Source of the DNA: JAKQIM01 sp964633225
GTDB taxonomy: Bacteria > Chloroflexota > Anaerolineae > Anaerolineales > UBA4823
Length of the DNA stretch: 62,915 bases
Assembly: GCA_964633225.1 (NCBI GenBank)
Contig: CAZWFQ010000017.1
Location: 1-62,915, forward strand
Reading direction: 5' to 3'
In this document: in pieces, positions 52,446-60,685 of the stretch
Position numbering within the stretch: the stretch's first letter is position 1
Layout of the letters: the number at the start of each line of letters is the position of its first letter
Notes under the pieces: model-generated
What the model saw: only the letters and a program-made list of their open reading frames with translations
Databases searched by the model: none
Told to the model about the DNA's origin: nothing
Made by a program: the position numbers and the translations under genes

Positions 52446-53347
52446 TAATCTGCCAACGCTAAAAACACATCTTCCAACGAGGCCTCAGCCGCTTCAAGGC
52501 GGGCATCAGGCAGCACGGCGCGCAGGGCTTCGATGCCGGCCCCAGGGGCGGTGATGGCGCGCAAATGATCGCCAGCCAGGCCGGCGCGCAGCACCTGCGG
52601 GCAGGCCTGGAGAGCCGCCAAAGATGCCAGGGCATCGCCGCCATCGTACACATCCCAGGCCAGGCCGGGCAGGGCGCTGCGCTTGAGCGCCGAGGGGGTA
52701 TCGAGAGCCAGCAGCTTGCCCGCCCGCATGATGCCCACCCGCCCACAGTACTCGGCCTCGTCCATGTAATGCGTCGTCACCAGGGCGGTCACGCCATCTT
52801 CCACCACCTGGTAGATCAGGTCCCAAAAAGCGCGCCGCGCCGCCGGGTCCACGCCGCTGGTGGGCTCATCCAAGAAGAGCAAGCGCGGCCGGTGGACGAT
52901 GGCAGTTCCCAGTGCCAGGCGCTGCCGCCAACCGGTGGATAAGCTGCTGACGCGTGTGCGGCGCAAATCAGAAAGGCCGATCAGGGCCAAGACCTCATCC
53001 AGGCGGCGTTGATCGTTCACGCCGTACACCCCGGCATAAAAGGCCAGGTTCTCCATCACGGTCAGTTCATGGTAAAGGGCAAACTTCTGCGACATATAGC
53101 CGGCATGCTGGCGCACCTGCTCCGGCTGGCGCACGGCATCAAAACCCAGCACCTGGGCGCTGCCCAGGGTGGGCCGCAGCAGCCCCAACAGCATGCGGAT
53201 GGTGGTGGTCTTGCCTGAGCCGTTTGGGCCCAGGTAGCCAACCACCTCTCCGGCTTGGACACTGAAGGTGACATGGTCTACGGCGCAAAAATCGCCAAAG
53301 TAGCGCGTCAGGTCTTGGGTGGCAATCACATTTTCAGGCATGGTCAA
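52445..53347 (-). CDS. ABC-2 efflux ATP-binding protein, second
   Basis: A 300-residue ABC ATPase. Walker A GPNGSGKTTT has K46, the signature is altered to LSTGW (136-140), and Walker B with catalytic Glu is LFLDEP (D160, E161). The changed signature may weaken one ATP site. It pairs with the next ATPase, recalling the two halves of the E. coli YbhF protein as separate genes. It is last in the operon. Confidence 0.88.
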   Translation of the reverse strand: MTMPENVIATQDLTRYFGDFCAVDHVTFSVQAGEVVGYLGPNGSGKTTTIRMLLGLLRPTLGSAQVLGFDAVRQPEQVRQHAGYMSQKFALYHELTVMENLAFYAGVYGVNDQRRLDEVLALIGLSDLRRTRVSSLSTGWRQRLALGTAIVHRPRLLFLDEPTSGVDPAARRAFWDLIYQVVEDGVTALVTTHYMDEAEYCGRVGIMRAGKLLALDTPSALKRSALPGLAWDVYDGGDALASLAALQACPQVLRAGLAGDHLRAITAPGAGIEALRAVLPDARLEAAEASLEDVFLALAD

Positions 53348-53416
53348 TTCCTGCTCAAAGCTTTTTTACCGCAGAGAGGCGGAGTGCGCTGCGTCTCTGC
53401 GGTGAGGTCATCTCAA
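53348..53416. repeat. ACCGCAGAGA-type inverted repeat between the ATPase genes
   Basis: ACCGCAGAGA (53368-53377) and TCTCTGCGGT (53394-53403) form a hairpin. The CGCAGAG theme resembles dispersed intergenic repeats seen in many environmental genomes. It has no T-run on the gene strand, so it is not a clear terminator. Confidence 0.6.
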
Positions 53417-54367
53417 TCATACTCCTGCGCCATCCTCTAGCAAGGAGATGAACAAATCTTCTAACTGCGGTTCGATGAGGGCAATGCTGCCCAAAACACC
53501 CCCCGCGGCCGGGATGGCTTGCGAGAGGCGCGTGATGGCCTCTTGGGCCAGGTTGGGGCGGACGCGCAGGTGCAGGCGATCGCCAAACATCTGGGCATCT
53601 TCCACAGCTTCTTCGGCGTGCGCCAGGCGGCGCAGCAAGGCCAGCGGACTGCCATACACCTCCACCACGCACCCATCCAGCTGGTGGCGCAGTTCGTCAG
53701 GCGGCCCCTCTACCAGCAGTTTGCCCTGGCGCATGAAACCCACCCGCGTGCAGCGCGCCGCCTCATCCATGTACGGCGTGCTGACCAGCACCGCCACGCC
53801 CTCCGTTCTCACCAGGCGGATGATGAGCTGCCAGAAATCCTGGCGCGTCACCGGATCCACGCCGGTAGTCGGCTCATCCAGCAGCAGCACCTTGGGGCGG
53901 TGTACCAGGGCCACCGCCAAGCCGAGCTTCTGTTTCATCCCGCCCGAAAGCTGCCCGGCGCGCCGGTTGATAAATTCTGCCAGGTCCACAAATTCCAAGA
54001 TCTGCATGCAGCGCGGCCGCCACTCGTTAGCGGGCAGGCTGCGCACTTCGGCAAAGAAACGCAGGTTTTCCAGCACGGTCAATTCTTCGTACATCGAAAA
54101 GCGCTGCGGCAGGTAGCCGATCTGGGCGCGCGCCGGGTCGGTCTGGTGCAGCATGTCAAAACCGCCGATCTCGATACGCGGCGCTTCACCGCTATTGTGA
54201 CGCTCGGGGCGCAGTGCGCCGCAGGTCAGGCGCATAGTGGTGGTCTTACCGGCCCCATCTGGCCCCACAAGCCCGTAGATCTCTCCGGCCTCCACGTGCA
54301 GGTTCAGGTCATCTACAGCCCGGGTATTGCCGAAAGATTTGGTGAGGTGAGCGAGTTCGATCAACAT
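53417..54367 (-). CDS. ABC-2 efflux ATP-binding protein, first
   Basis: A 316-residue ABC ATPase with Walker A GPDGAGKTTT (K41), a normal signature LSGGM (140-144) and LLLDEP (D164, E165). It resembles the first half of YbhF. The gene begins 15 bases after the HlyD-like gene ends, within one operon. Confidence 0.9.
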   Translation of the reverse strand: MLIELAHLTKSFGNTRAVDDLNLHVEAGEIYGLVGPDGAGKTTTMRLTCGALRPERHNSGEAPRIEIGGFDMLHQTDPARAQIGYLPQRFSMYEELTVLENLRFFAEVRSLPANEWRPRCMQILEFVDLAEFINRRAGQLSGGMKQKLGLAVALVHRPKVLLLDEPTTGVDPVTRQDFWQLIIRLVRTEGVAVLVSTPYMDEAARCTRVGFMRQGKLLVEGPPDELRHQLDGCVVEVYGSPLALLRRLAHAEEAVEDAQMFGDRLHLRVRPNLAQEAITRLSQAIPAAGGVLGSIALIEPQLEDLFISLLEDGAGV

Positions 54368-54382
54368 AGGCGAATGTATTGA

Positions 54383-55771
54383 TCACTGCCCAAACGTCAC
54401 GTCGGCTGGCATACCGGGTTTGAGCAAACCATCAGGGTCTGCCACCGCCAGTTCGATGGCAAAGACAGTTGTGCGGCGCCCATCATCCGTTTGCACGTTG
54501 CGCGGCGTGAACTCAGCCTCGTCGGCTATGCGCACAATTTCGCCGGTGAAGATGCGGCTGGCAAAAGAGTCGACCCGCACCTCAACCTGCTGCCCCAAAC
54601 TAACCTGCCCATAACGATCCTCAGACAGGTAAACGGTGATGGTCAGCGCATCCAGGCGCCCCAGGGTCAGGGCTGCCGCGCCCGCCTGCAGCACCTCTCC
54701 AGGCTCAATACTGCGCGCCAGCACCACTGCCTGCACCGGGGCATAGATTACCAGCTTGCCAATTTGCACATCCAATAGATCAAGCTGGGCCTGGGCCTGG
54801 GTTACAGCCGTCTCAGCCTGGGCGATCTTGGCCTCGGCCTGGGTCACGCTGGCCTTGGCCTGGACCAAAGCCGCCTCGGCAGCCCGCAGGCGCGGCGAAT
54901 AATCACCCGTCAACAAGCTGTTGTAATTGTCCAAGGCGGTTTCGTAGCGTTCTTTGGCCACAGCCAGGCGGGCGCGCGCTTCGAGCACATCGGCGGCGTC
55001 CTCATCCGAGAGCAGGTCATCGTAATCAGCCTGGGCCGCGTCAAGATCAGCCTTGGCCCGGTCGAACTCATTTTGAGCGATGTCGCGCAGTGCTGCGTCG
55101 GTCTGAGCCTGGGCGCGGGTGAGCACTGCCTGCGCTACCAAGAAAGCCGCCTGGGCTTCAGCCAGGCTTTGCTCGGCACCAGCCAGGTCGGCGTTGGTGA
55201 CATCTTCGATCACGGCGTCAAAATCGGTCTGCTCGGCTTCCAGGTCGATGGCAGCGGCATCCAGCTCAGCCTGAGCAGCGGCAATTTCTTCTTCTTTCGT
55301 GAAATACCACACCGGCATCCCAAACTCAGTCGGCGGGTAGAGGCCCCATTCGGCCTCCCGCAGCGGTTGGGCCTGGCTGCGCGCCGCCAGCAGCTCCAGG
55401 TCATATTGAACCTGGGCGCTTTCCACGCTGGCCTGCGCCAGGGGCAGGGCCGTACGTGCCACGTCCAACCCGGCCTGGGCGGCATCCAGGGCCGCTTGCG
55501 CTTGCACGCGCTGCGCCACCAGCAAGGTATCATCCAGGCGGAAGAGCGGGTCCCCGGCCTGCACAGATTGGCCTTCTGCCACCAGCACCTCCACCACCCG
55601 CCCCGAGACCTCTGGCGAGATCGTCACCTCAACCGCCTCCACCGTGCCAGAGCCGCTGAGCAGGCCCGGCTCGGCGGCCTTTTGGTTTTGCGAGATGAGG
55701 TACCAAGCGCCTGCAATGATCAAGATCATGATCAAAGCGATTGGGATGAGCATTCTTCTGTTATCATGCAT
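54383..55771 (-). CDS. HlyD/membrane-fusion protein
   Basis: A 462-residue periplasmic-adaptor-type protein. One N-terminal membrane anchor (LIPIALIMILIIAGAWYLIS) is followed by a first lipoyl half (VEVTISPEVSGRVVEVLVAE), long Ala/Gln/Glu-rich coiled coils (about 85-325), and a second lipoyl half with the beta-barrel. The start is ATG 55771, with GGAGG just upstream. It resembles YbhG/MacA adaptors, although an outer membrane is not certain for this group. Confidence 0.88.
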   Translation of the reverse strand: MHDNRRMLIPIALIMILIIAGAWYLISQNQKAAEPGLLSGSGTVEAVEVTISPEVSGRVVEVLVAEGQSVQAGDPLFRLDDTLLVAQRVQAQAALDAAQAGLDVARTALPLAQASVESAQVQYDLELLAARSQAQPLREAEWGLYPPTEFGMPVWYFTKEEEIAAAQAELDAAAIDLEAEQTDFDAVIEDVTNADLAGAEQSLAEAQAAFLVAQAVLTRAQAQTDAALRDIAQNEFDRAKADLDAAQADYDDLLSDEDAADVLEARARLAVAKERYETALDNYNSLLTGDYSPRLRAAEAALVQAKASVTQAEAKIAQAETAVTQAQAQLDLLDVQIGKLVIYAPVQAVVLARSIEPGEVLQAGAAALTLGRLDALTITVYLSEDRYGQVSLGQQVEVRVDSFASRIFTGEIVRIADEAEFTPRNVQTDDGRRTTVFAIELAVADPDGLLKPGMPADVTFGQ

Positions 55772-55798
55772 AGGAACCTCCACAAGTTAGTAATTTAT

Positions 55799-55855
55799 CC
55801 ACGAATGGCGCGAATGTCCACGAATTGGTTCATGCTTGTCGTTTTCATTCGTGCA
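55799..55855. repeat. CACGAAT-type intergenic repeat
   Basis: Copies of (C)ACGAAT at 55800, about 55810 and 55819, and an inverted ATTCGTG at about 55847, lie between the adaptor gene and the permease. This looks like a degenerate dispersed repeat of the CACGAAT family. Confidence 0.6.
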
Positions 55856-55960
55856 AATAAGCGAAATTGGCGGATCACTCTTTAAAACGCTGCCTCGCAG
55901 CGGTCAAAAAGATCAATCCAAACGTTTCCTGAAGCGCAGTGAGGCTGCGGTCATGATCAC

Positions 55961-56060
55961 NNNNNNNNNNNNNNNNNNNNNNNNNNNNNNNNNNNNNNNN
56001 NNNNNNNNNNNNNNNNNNNNNNNNNNNNNNNNNNNNNNNNNNNNNNNNNNNNNNNNNNNN
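55961..56060. other. Scaffold gap 1 (100 N) flanked by identical 55-mers
   Basis: The 55 bases before the gap (55906-55960) are identical to the 55 bases after it (56061-56115). Exactly 55 shared bases at two contig ends is what a de Bruijn assembler with k=55 gives for adjoining contigs. The gap probably has no missing sequence. Confidence 0.9.
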
Positions 56061-56067
56061 AAAAAGA

Positions 56068-57210
56068 TCAATCCAAACGTTTCCTGAAGCGCAGTGAGGC
56101 TGCGGTCATGATCACAATGCCGAACACAGCCAGGGCCAGGACCTCGTTTTGCACCGCAGCCATGCCGCCGCCCTTGAGGGTCAGCGTGCGGATGATGGTC
56201 AGGTAATAACGCAGCGGGAAAATCACCGAGACCCACTGCAAGAACTTGGGCATGGCCTCCAGCGGGAAGAAGAAGCCTGCCAGGAAGAGGCTGGGCAAGA
56301 AGACCATCCACACCGTCAGCATGGCCTCTTGCTGGGTATTGGCAACGGTGGAGGCGAAAAGGCCAATCCCCAGGCTAGAGAGTAAGAAAAGGCCCGAAAG
56401 CGCCAGGATGAGCCAGATATCGCCGCGGATGGGCATGCCGAACCACCAATGCCCGATCGCCAGCACCTCTAAGGTGTTGATGAAAGCCAGGATCACGTAG
56501 GGCAGAAGCTTGCCCACCAACAGTTCCCAGGGGCGGATGGGGGTGACGATGAGCTGTTCGATGGTGCCGCGTTCGCGTTCACGCACAATGGCGCTGGCAG
56601 TGAGGATGGAGGTCAGCGCAAAGAGGATCATGGCGATCACGCCGGGGATCATAAAGTGCGCGCTGACCAGGTCGGGGTTATACCAGACGGTGGTGCGCAC
56701 CTCCACGGGCGGGGTGAAGGCTGTGCCCAGGCCCCTTTCTGCCAGGCGAGCCTGCAAGATTTGAGTAGAATGCGCCTGGCCGATCATGACAGCCGCCGAA
56801 AACGCCGTGGACGCCACGGTGGGATCTGAGCCATCCAGCACGAAAATCACCTGGGCCGAGCCACCGCCAGAGATTTGGGCCGAATAATCGGGCGGCAAGA
56901 TCAAGCCGGCGCGGGCATCGCCGTTATCGATCAGGGCCCGCAGGGCGTCTTCCGAGTCGACATCGTAGGCCACCTGGAAGTAATCTGCCGCCCGGTAAGC
57001 ATCCAACAGCAAGCGCGCCTGGGGGCCGCGGTCTTGATCGTAGACTGCCAGGGGCACGTTGCGCACATCATTGGTGGCAGCGTAGCCCAGCAAAAAGAGC
57101 TGCATCACCGGAATGACCAGCACCAGGATCAAGGTGCGTATGTCGCGCGTGATCTGGATGAATTCCTTGCGAACCAGCGAGAGCAAGCGAGAATTGAACA
57201 TAAGCATCAT
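56068..57210 (-). CDS. ABC-2 type permease
   Basis: A 380-residue membrane protein. One N-terminal helix (TLILVLVIPVMQLFLLGYA), a large extracytoplasmic domain (about 45-175) and five C-terminal helices match the YbhR/YbhS or DrrB-like ABC-2 family (ASAIVRERERGTIEQL, PIRPWELLVGK). The start is ambiguous among close ATGs at 57210, 57207 and 57201. The stop lies in the duplicated 55-mer beside gap 1, so the gene is complete. Only one permease is seen, whereas the YbhGFSR layout has two. Confidence 0.88.
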   Translation of the reverse strand: MMLMFNSRLLSLVRKEFIQITRDIRTLILVLVIPVMQLFLLGYAATNDVRNVPLAVYDQDRGPQARLLLDAYRAADYFQVAYDVDSEDALRALIDNGDARAGLILPPDYSAQISGGGSAQVIFVLDGSDPTVASTAFSAAVMIGQAHSTQILQARLAERGLGTAFTPPVEVRTTVWYNPDLVSAHFMIPGVIAMILFALTSILTASAIVRERERGTIEQLIVTPIRPWELLVGKLLPYVILAFINTLEVLAIGHWWFGMPIRGDIWLILALSGLFLLSSLGIGLFASTVANTQQEAMLTVWMVFLPSLFLAGFFFPLEAMPKFLQWVSVIFPLRYYLTIIRTLTLKGGGMAAVQNEVLALAVFGIVIMTAASLRFRKRLD

Positions 57211-57232
57211 CCCACAAAAACCCAGATATCGT

Positions 57233-57865
57233 TCATGACACCCTGCCTGGCTGCTGAGACGGCCCATCTAGCAAGATGCCGTGCAAATAGAGCTCCACAA
57301 AGTGCTGCATGGCGTCTTGGTTGAACTCCAGCGGGGTTCCGCGGACATAGATCAGCTCGGTCAGGTAATAACCAAAGAACAGGCCCAAGAAACTGCGCAC
57401 CAGCATCAGCGGCGGCATTGGGCGCAGCCGCCCATCAGAAACCAATATCACCCGCTGAGCAACCTGCAGGCCATAAGGGAGCATCTTCTCAAACACCTGT
57501 TGGGTATGGGCGTTCTTGAACTCGACTATCTCTATGAACAAGAGGTTCAAGAAATCGGGCCGCTGGCGCACCACATCTACCATGCGCTCGGCGGCAGCGC
57601 GCACCAGCATCTCCACATCCTCGCCCTCCACATCCAAGAGCAGCGGCACCACTTCTCGCGAAGGGTGATATTCGAGAAAGACGGCTTCGAATACATTCTC
57701 TTTGCTGGCAAAGTGGTTGTACAGCCCGCCCAGGGCAAGGCCGGCTTTCTGCGCCACCTGGCGCATGGAGGTGCCGTGGTAGCCCTGTTGAACAAAGAGG
57801 TCGTGGGCGGCGTGTATGATGGCAGAACGGGTTTGTTCGCCTCGGGTAGGGGTTTCATCAGTCAT
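57233..57865 (-). CDS. TetR/AcrR family repressor of the efflux operon
   Basis: A 210-residue TetR-type protein. The HTH is at about 12-55 (FVQQGYHGTSMRQVAQKAGL, LYNHFASKE). AAGGATGA precedes the ATG. It is first in the efflux operon, and a 34-bp perfect palindrome lies just upstream, so it most likely represses itself and the pump genes. This matches the YbhR/CecR type of control. Confidence 0.9.
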   Translation of the reverse strand: MTDETPTRGEQTRSAIIHAAHDLFVQQGYHGTSMRQVAQKAGLALGGLYNHFASKENVFEAVFLEYHPSREVVPLLLDVEGEDVEMLVRAAAERMVDVVRQRPDFLNLLFIEIVEFKNAHTQQVFEKMLPYGLQVAQRVILVSDGRLRPMPPLMLVRSFLGLFFGYYLTELIYVRGTPLEFNQDAMQHFVELYLHGILLDGPSQQPGRVS

Positions 57866-57876
57866 AAGTCATCCTT

Positions 57877-57910
57877 ATACAATGTGAACGAACGTTCGTT
57901 CACATTGTAT
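57877..57910. promoter_or_regulatory. 34-bp perfect palindromic operator
   Basis: ATACAATGTGAACGAAC is followed directly by its exact reverse complement (GTTCGTTCACATTGTAT). The inner GAACGAACGTTCGTTC is a classic TetR-family site. It lies 11 bases upstream of the tetR gene and covers its promoter. Confidence 0.92.
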
Positions 57911-57997
57911 AACAAAATCCAGTCCATGTCAATACCCTACTCATGTAATGGTTTTGTTAACAATCCCCAACTGCTCTACCGGCAATTTTCTCCATGC

Positions 57998-58009
57998 TAT
58001 AATCCAGGC
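57998..58009 (+). promoter_or_regulatory. TATAAT six bases before phoB
   Basis: TATAAT at 57998-58003 sits six bases before the phoB ATG at 58010, with no ribosome-binding sequence. The mRNA is probably leaderless. Confidence 0.6.
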
Positions 58010-58714
58010 ATGTCCCGGATCCTGATCGTTGAAGATGAAACCGCCTTGCGCGAGACGCTGGCTTACAACCTGGCGCGCCAAGAATACCAGGTGGAGGCGG
58101 TTGGCGATGGCCTGGCAGCCCTGGAAGCTGCCCGCCGGCTGCACCCAGACCTGATCTTGCTCGACCTGATGCTGCCCAAATTGGACGGGGTGGAGGTGTG
58201 CCGCATCTTGCGCCAAGAGATGAACGTGCCCATCCTGATGCTCACCGCCCGCGATGATGAGATTGATCGCGTGCTGGGCCTGGAGATGGGTGCCGACGAT
58301 TACATCACCAAGCCGTTCAGCATGCGCGAGCTGATGGCGCGCGTCAAAGCTCACCTGCGCCGCGATCGCCTGATCCGCGCCGAGGTGAAACCAGCGCCTG
58401 AGGCCGGCGCTAAGGAAACCTTGCAGCTTGGCAACCTGGCCCTCGATTTGACCCGCCGCGAAGCGCGCCTGGATGAGGAGCCCCTGCCGCTAAAGCCCAA
58501 GGAGTTTGAGCTGCTGCTGTTCCTGGCGCAGCATCGTGGGCAGGCGCTCTCGCGTGAATTCTTGCTGGCGCGGGTCTGGGGCTGGGAGTTTGGCGGCGGC
58601 ACACGCACCGTAGATGTGCACATTCACTGGCTGCGCGAAAAAATCGAGTCGGATCCAGCCCAACCCCAGCGCATCGTCACGGTGCGCGGCTCAGGCTACC
58701 GTTTCGAGGGGTAG
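58010..58714 (+). CDS. phoB: PhoB-type response regulator
   Basis: A 234-residue OmpR-class regulator. The receiver domain (1-120) has E8/D9, the phosphate-accepting D52 and K101. The winged helix (about 135-234) has the usual VWGWEFGGGTRTVDVHIHWL recognition region. It is followed after three bases by the sensor kinase gene. Pho-box-like repeats before surE and pstS in this window support PhoB. Confidence 0.88.
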   Translation: MSRILIVEDETALRETLAYNLARQEYQVEAVGDGLAALEAARRLHPDLILLDLMLPKLDGVEVCRILRQEMNVPILMLTARDDEIDRVLGLEMGADDYITKPFSMRELMARVKAHLRRDRLIRAEVKPAPEAGAKETLQLGNLALDLTRREARLDEEPLPLKPKEFELLLFLAQHRGQALSREFLLARVWGWEFGGGTRTVDVHIHWLREKIESDPAQPQRIVTVRGSGYRFEG

Positions 58715-58717
58715 CAT

Positions 58718-60436
58718 ATGTTCCATTCCCTGCGCTGGCGCATCACCCTGCCCTTTGCCTTGCTGAGTTTCTTTTCTTTATTGGCCCTGGGGCTGTACAT
58801 CTCCAATTTTGTCCGCCAAACCTACCTGGATAACCTGGAAGCTGAGCTGACCACCGAAGCACACATGCTNNNNNNNNNNNNNNNNNNNNNNNNNNNNNNN
58901 NNNNNNNNNNNNNNNNNNNNNNNNNNNNNNNNNNNNNNNNNNNNNNNNNNNNNNNNNNNNNNNNNNNNNCACGAAGACCGGACCCAGATGGACAACCACG
59001 CCACCCGGCCCGAGATTGCCGCCGCTTTTGCCCAGGGGCAGGGCAGCAGCACCCGTTTCAGCCGCACCGTGGGCTATGAGATGATGTACACTGCGGCAGC
59101 CATCACCCAAGGAGGGCAAATGTTGGGTGCAGTTCGCCTGGCAATGCCCCTGCAAGAAATCCAAGCTGACGTAGCCCACATCCAGCGCATCCTGATGAGT
59201 GCCACGTTGTTGGTGATGGCCCTGACCATCCTGCTGGCGGCCCTGATCGCCAACAACACCACCCGCCCGGTGCGCCAGCTCACCCAGGCTGCCCGTCAGA
59301 TGGCTGCCGGCGAGTTGAGCAGCTCGCCCATCCCAACCGCACCCGACGAGGTCGGGCAGCTTGCCAAAGCGTTCAACGCCATGTCCAACCAGTTGAGCGA
59401 ACAGATCAAAGCCCTGCAGGGCGAGCGCGCCCGGCTGTCAGCCGTCTTACAAAAGATGACCGATGGGGTGCTGATCGTTGATCCAGATGGAACCATCCAG
59501 CTCATCAATGCCGCCGCCGAGAAGATGTTCGCCATGCAGCCCGGGAGCGCCATTGGCAAACCCCTGGTCGAGGCCACCCACCACCACCAACTTTTTGAGA
59601 TGTGGCAGAGCTGTCACCAAAATGGGCAGGCCCAGTCCACCAGCTTTGAGCTGGGACGCAAGAACCTGTTTCTAACCGGCGTAGCCACACCGCTTGGCCC
59701 GCTTTTGCCGGGCAGCACGCTGCTGCTCTTTCAAGACCTGACCCAACAGCACCAGACAGAAGCCATCCGCCGCGATTTCATCAGCAACGTTTCGCATGAG
59801 CTGCGCACCCCGCTGGCTTCGCTCAAAGCCCTGACAGAGACCCTCCAGGATGGCGCCCTGGATGATCCGCCAGCTGCCCAACGCTTTTTGGGGCAGATGG
59901 AGACAGAGGTGGATTCGCTCAGCTTGATGGTCTCAGAACTGCTGGAGCTTTCGCGCATCGAATCGGGCCGCGTGCCGCTGGTCTTGAAGCCCACCCACCC
60001 AATAGACGTCATCTCTCCAGCCTATGACCGCCTGTGCCTGCAAGCAGAGCGCAGCCAGATCCAGCTATCCATTGACTGCCCCGATGATTTGCCACCCGTG
60101 CTGATGGATGCGCAGCGCGTGGAGCAGGTGTTTGTGAACTTGCTGCACAATGCCATCAAGTTCACGCCCGAGGGCGGGCAGGTCAAGGTCAGTGCGGGCT
60201 TGCAAGGAACGTATGTTTGCTTCAGCGTCCAAGATAACGGCCTGGGCATAGCCCCCGCCGACCTGCCGCGCATCTTTGAGCGCTTCTATAAAGCCGACCG
60301 CTCACGCGCCAGCAGCGGCACCGGGCTGGGGCTGGCAATTGCCCGCCACCTGGTGGAGGCGCACGGCGGCAAGATCTGGGCGGAGAGCGAGACGGGCAAA
60401 GGCAGCACCTTCTACTTTACCATTCCCCTGGCTTAA
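58718..60436 (+). CDS. phoR: PhoR-type sensor histidine kinase (contains a gap)
   Basis: A membrane kinase, 572 residues if the gap is counted as 100 bases. One helix (about 10-32), an outer domain interrupted by N (about residues 51-84), a second helix, HAMP (about 185-235), a PAS domain (about 245-340), HisKA with H360 (NVSHELRTPLA) and an HATPase with DNGLGIAP and GTGLGLAIA. It phosphorylates PhoB. The frame is kept across the gap only if the missing length is 100 bases or differs from it by a multiple of three. Confidence 0.88.
   Translation: MFHSLRWRITLPFALLSFFSLLALGLYISNFVRQTYLDNLEAELTTEAHMXXXXXXXXXXXXXXXXXXXXXXXXXXXXXXXXXXHEDRTQMDNHATRPEIAAAFAQGQGSSTRFSRTVGYEMMYTAAAITQGGQMLGAVRLAMPLQEIQADVAHIQRILMSATLLVMALTILLAALIANNTTRPVRQLTQAARQMAAGELSSSPIPTAPDEVGQLAKAFNAMSNQLSEQIKALQGERARLSAVLQKMTDGVLIVDPDGTIQLINAAAEKMFAMQPGSAIGKPLVEATHHHQLFEMWQSCHQNGQAQSTSFELGRKNLFLTGVATPLGPLLPGSTLLLFQDLTQQHQTEAIRRDFISNVSHELRTPLASLKALTETLQDGALDDPPAAQRFLGQMETEVDSLSLMVSELLELSRIESGRVPLVLKPTHPIDVISPAYDRLCLQAERSQIQLSIDCPDDLPPVLMDAQRVEQVFVNLLHNAIKFTPEGGQVKVSAGLQGTYVCFSVQDNGLGIAPADLPRIFERFYKADRSRASSGTGLGLAIARHLVEAHGGKIWAESETGKGSTFYFTIPLA
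58870..58969. other. Scaffold gap 2 (100 N) inside phoR
   Basis: No shared sequence flanks this gap, unlike gap 1, so bases are missing. Relatives of PhoR with this layout have about 40-50 residues between the EAHM and HEDRTQ segments, which suggests that roughly 120-150 bases are absent. Confidence 0.7.
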
Positions 60437-60460
60437 TACGAATCCAAGCCCCAAACTTAA

Positions 60461-60494
60461 AGCACCCTGGAAGATTACATCCGGGGTGCTTTTT
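60461..60494 (+). terminator. Terminator after phoR
   Basis: AGCACCCTGG (60461-60470) pairs with CCGGGGTGCT (60481-60490), allowing one G-U pair, followed by TTTT. It lies 25 bases after the phoR stop and just before the Pho-box repeats. Confidence 0.85.
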
Positions 60495-60502
60495 ATGATC
60501 TC

Positions 60503-60557
60503 TTAACTATTCATTTACACAACCATAACCAGCCCTTAAACCAGCCATAAAGTGATC
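60503..60557 (+). promoter_or_regulatory. Pho-box-like array 1
   Basis: Five units begin at exact 11-base steps: TTAAC (60503), TTTAC (60514), ATAAC (60525), TTAAA (60536) and ATAAA (60547). A -10-like TATTGT follows at 60562. Eleven-base direct repeats of this type are how PhoB dimers bind. It precedes the microprotein and surE. Confidence 0.8.
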
Positions 60558-60589
60558 ATGGTATTGTAGAGACAGAGGAGAAATTAAAA

Positions 60590-60685
60590 ATGGATGGCCT
60601 TTTACTGATCATTTATCTGCTCGCCTTTGTCACCACAGTTATGGTAGATACTTACCAAAAGACACACCATCAGGAAAAAAAGTGA
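60590..60685 (+). CDS. 31-residue membrane microprotein coupled to surE
   Basis: An ATG preceded by GAGGAG opens a 31-codon frame. It encodes one membrane helix (LLLIIYLLAFVTTVMV) and a short polar tail (DTYQKTHHQEKK). Its TGA overlaps the surE ATG (TGATG), so the two are coupled. It could anchor SurE, regulate it, or merely carry the ribosome to it. The Pho-box array upstream suggests it is made when phosphate is scarce. Confidence 0.7.
   Translation: MDGLLLIIYLLAFVTTVMVDTYQKTHHQEKK

Noticed and set aside
53348..53416. Terminator between the two ABC ATPase genes
   Set aside because: No T-run on the gene strand, and the sequence resembles a dispersed CGCAGAG repeat.
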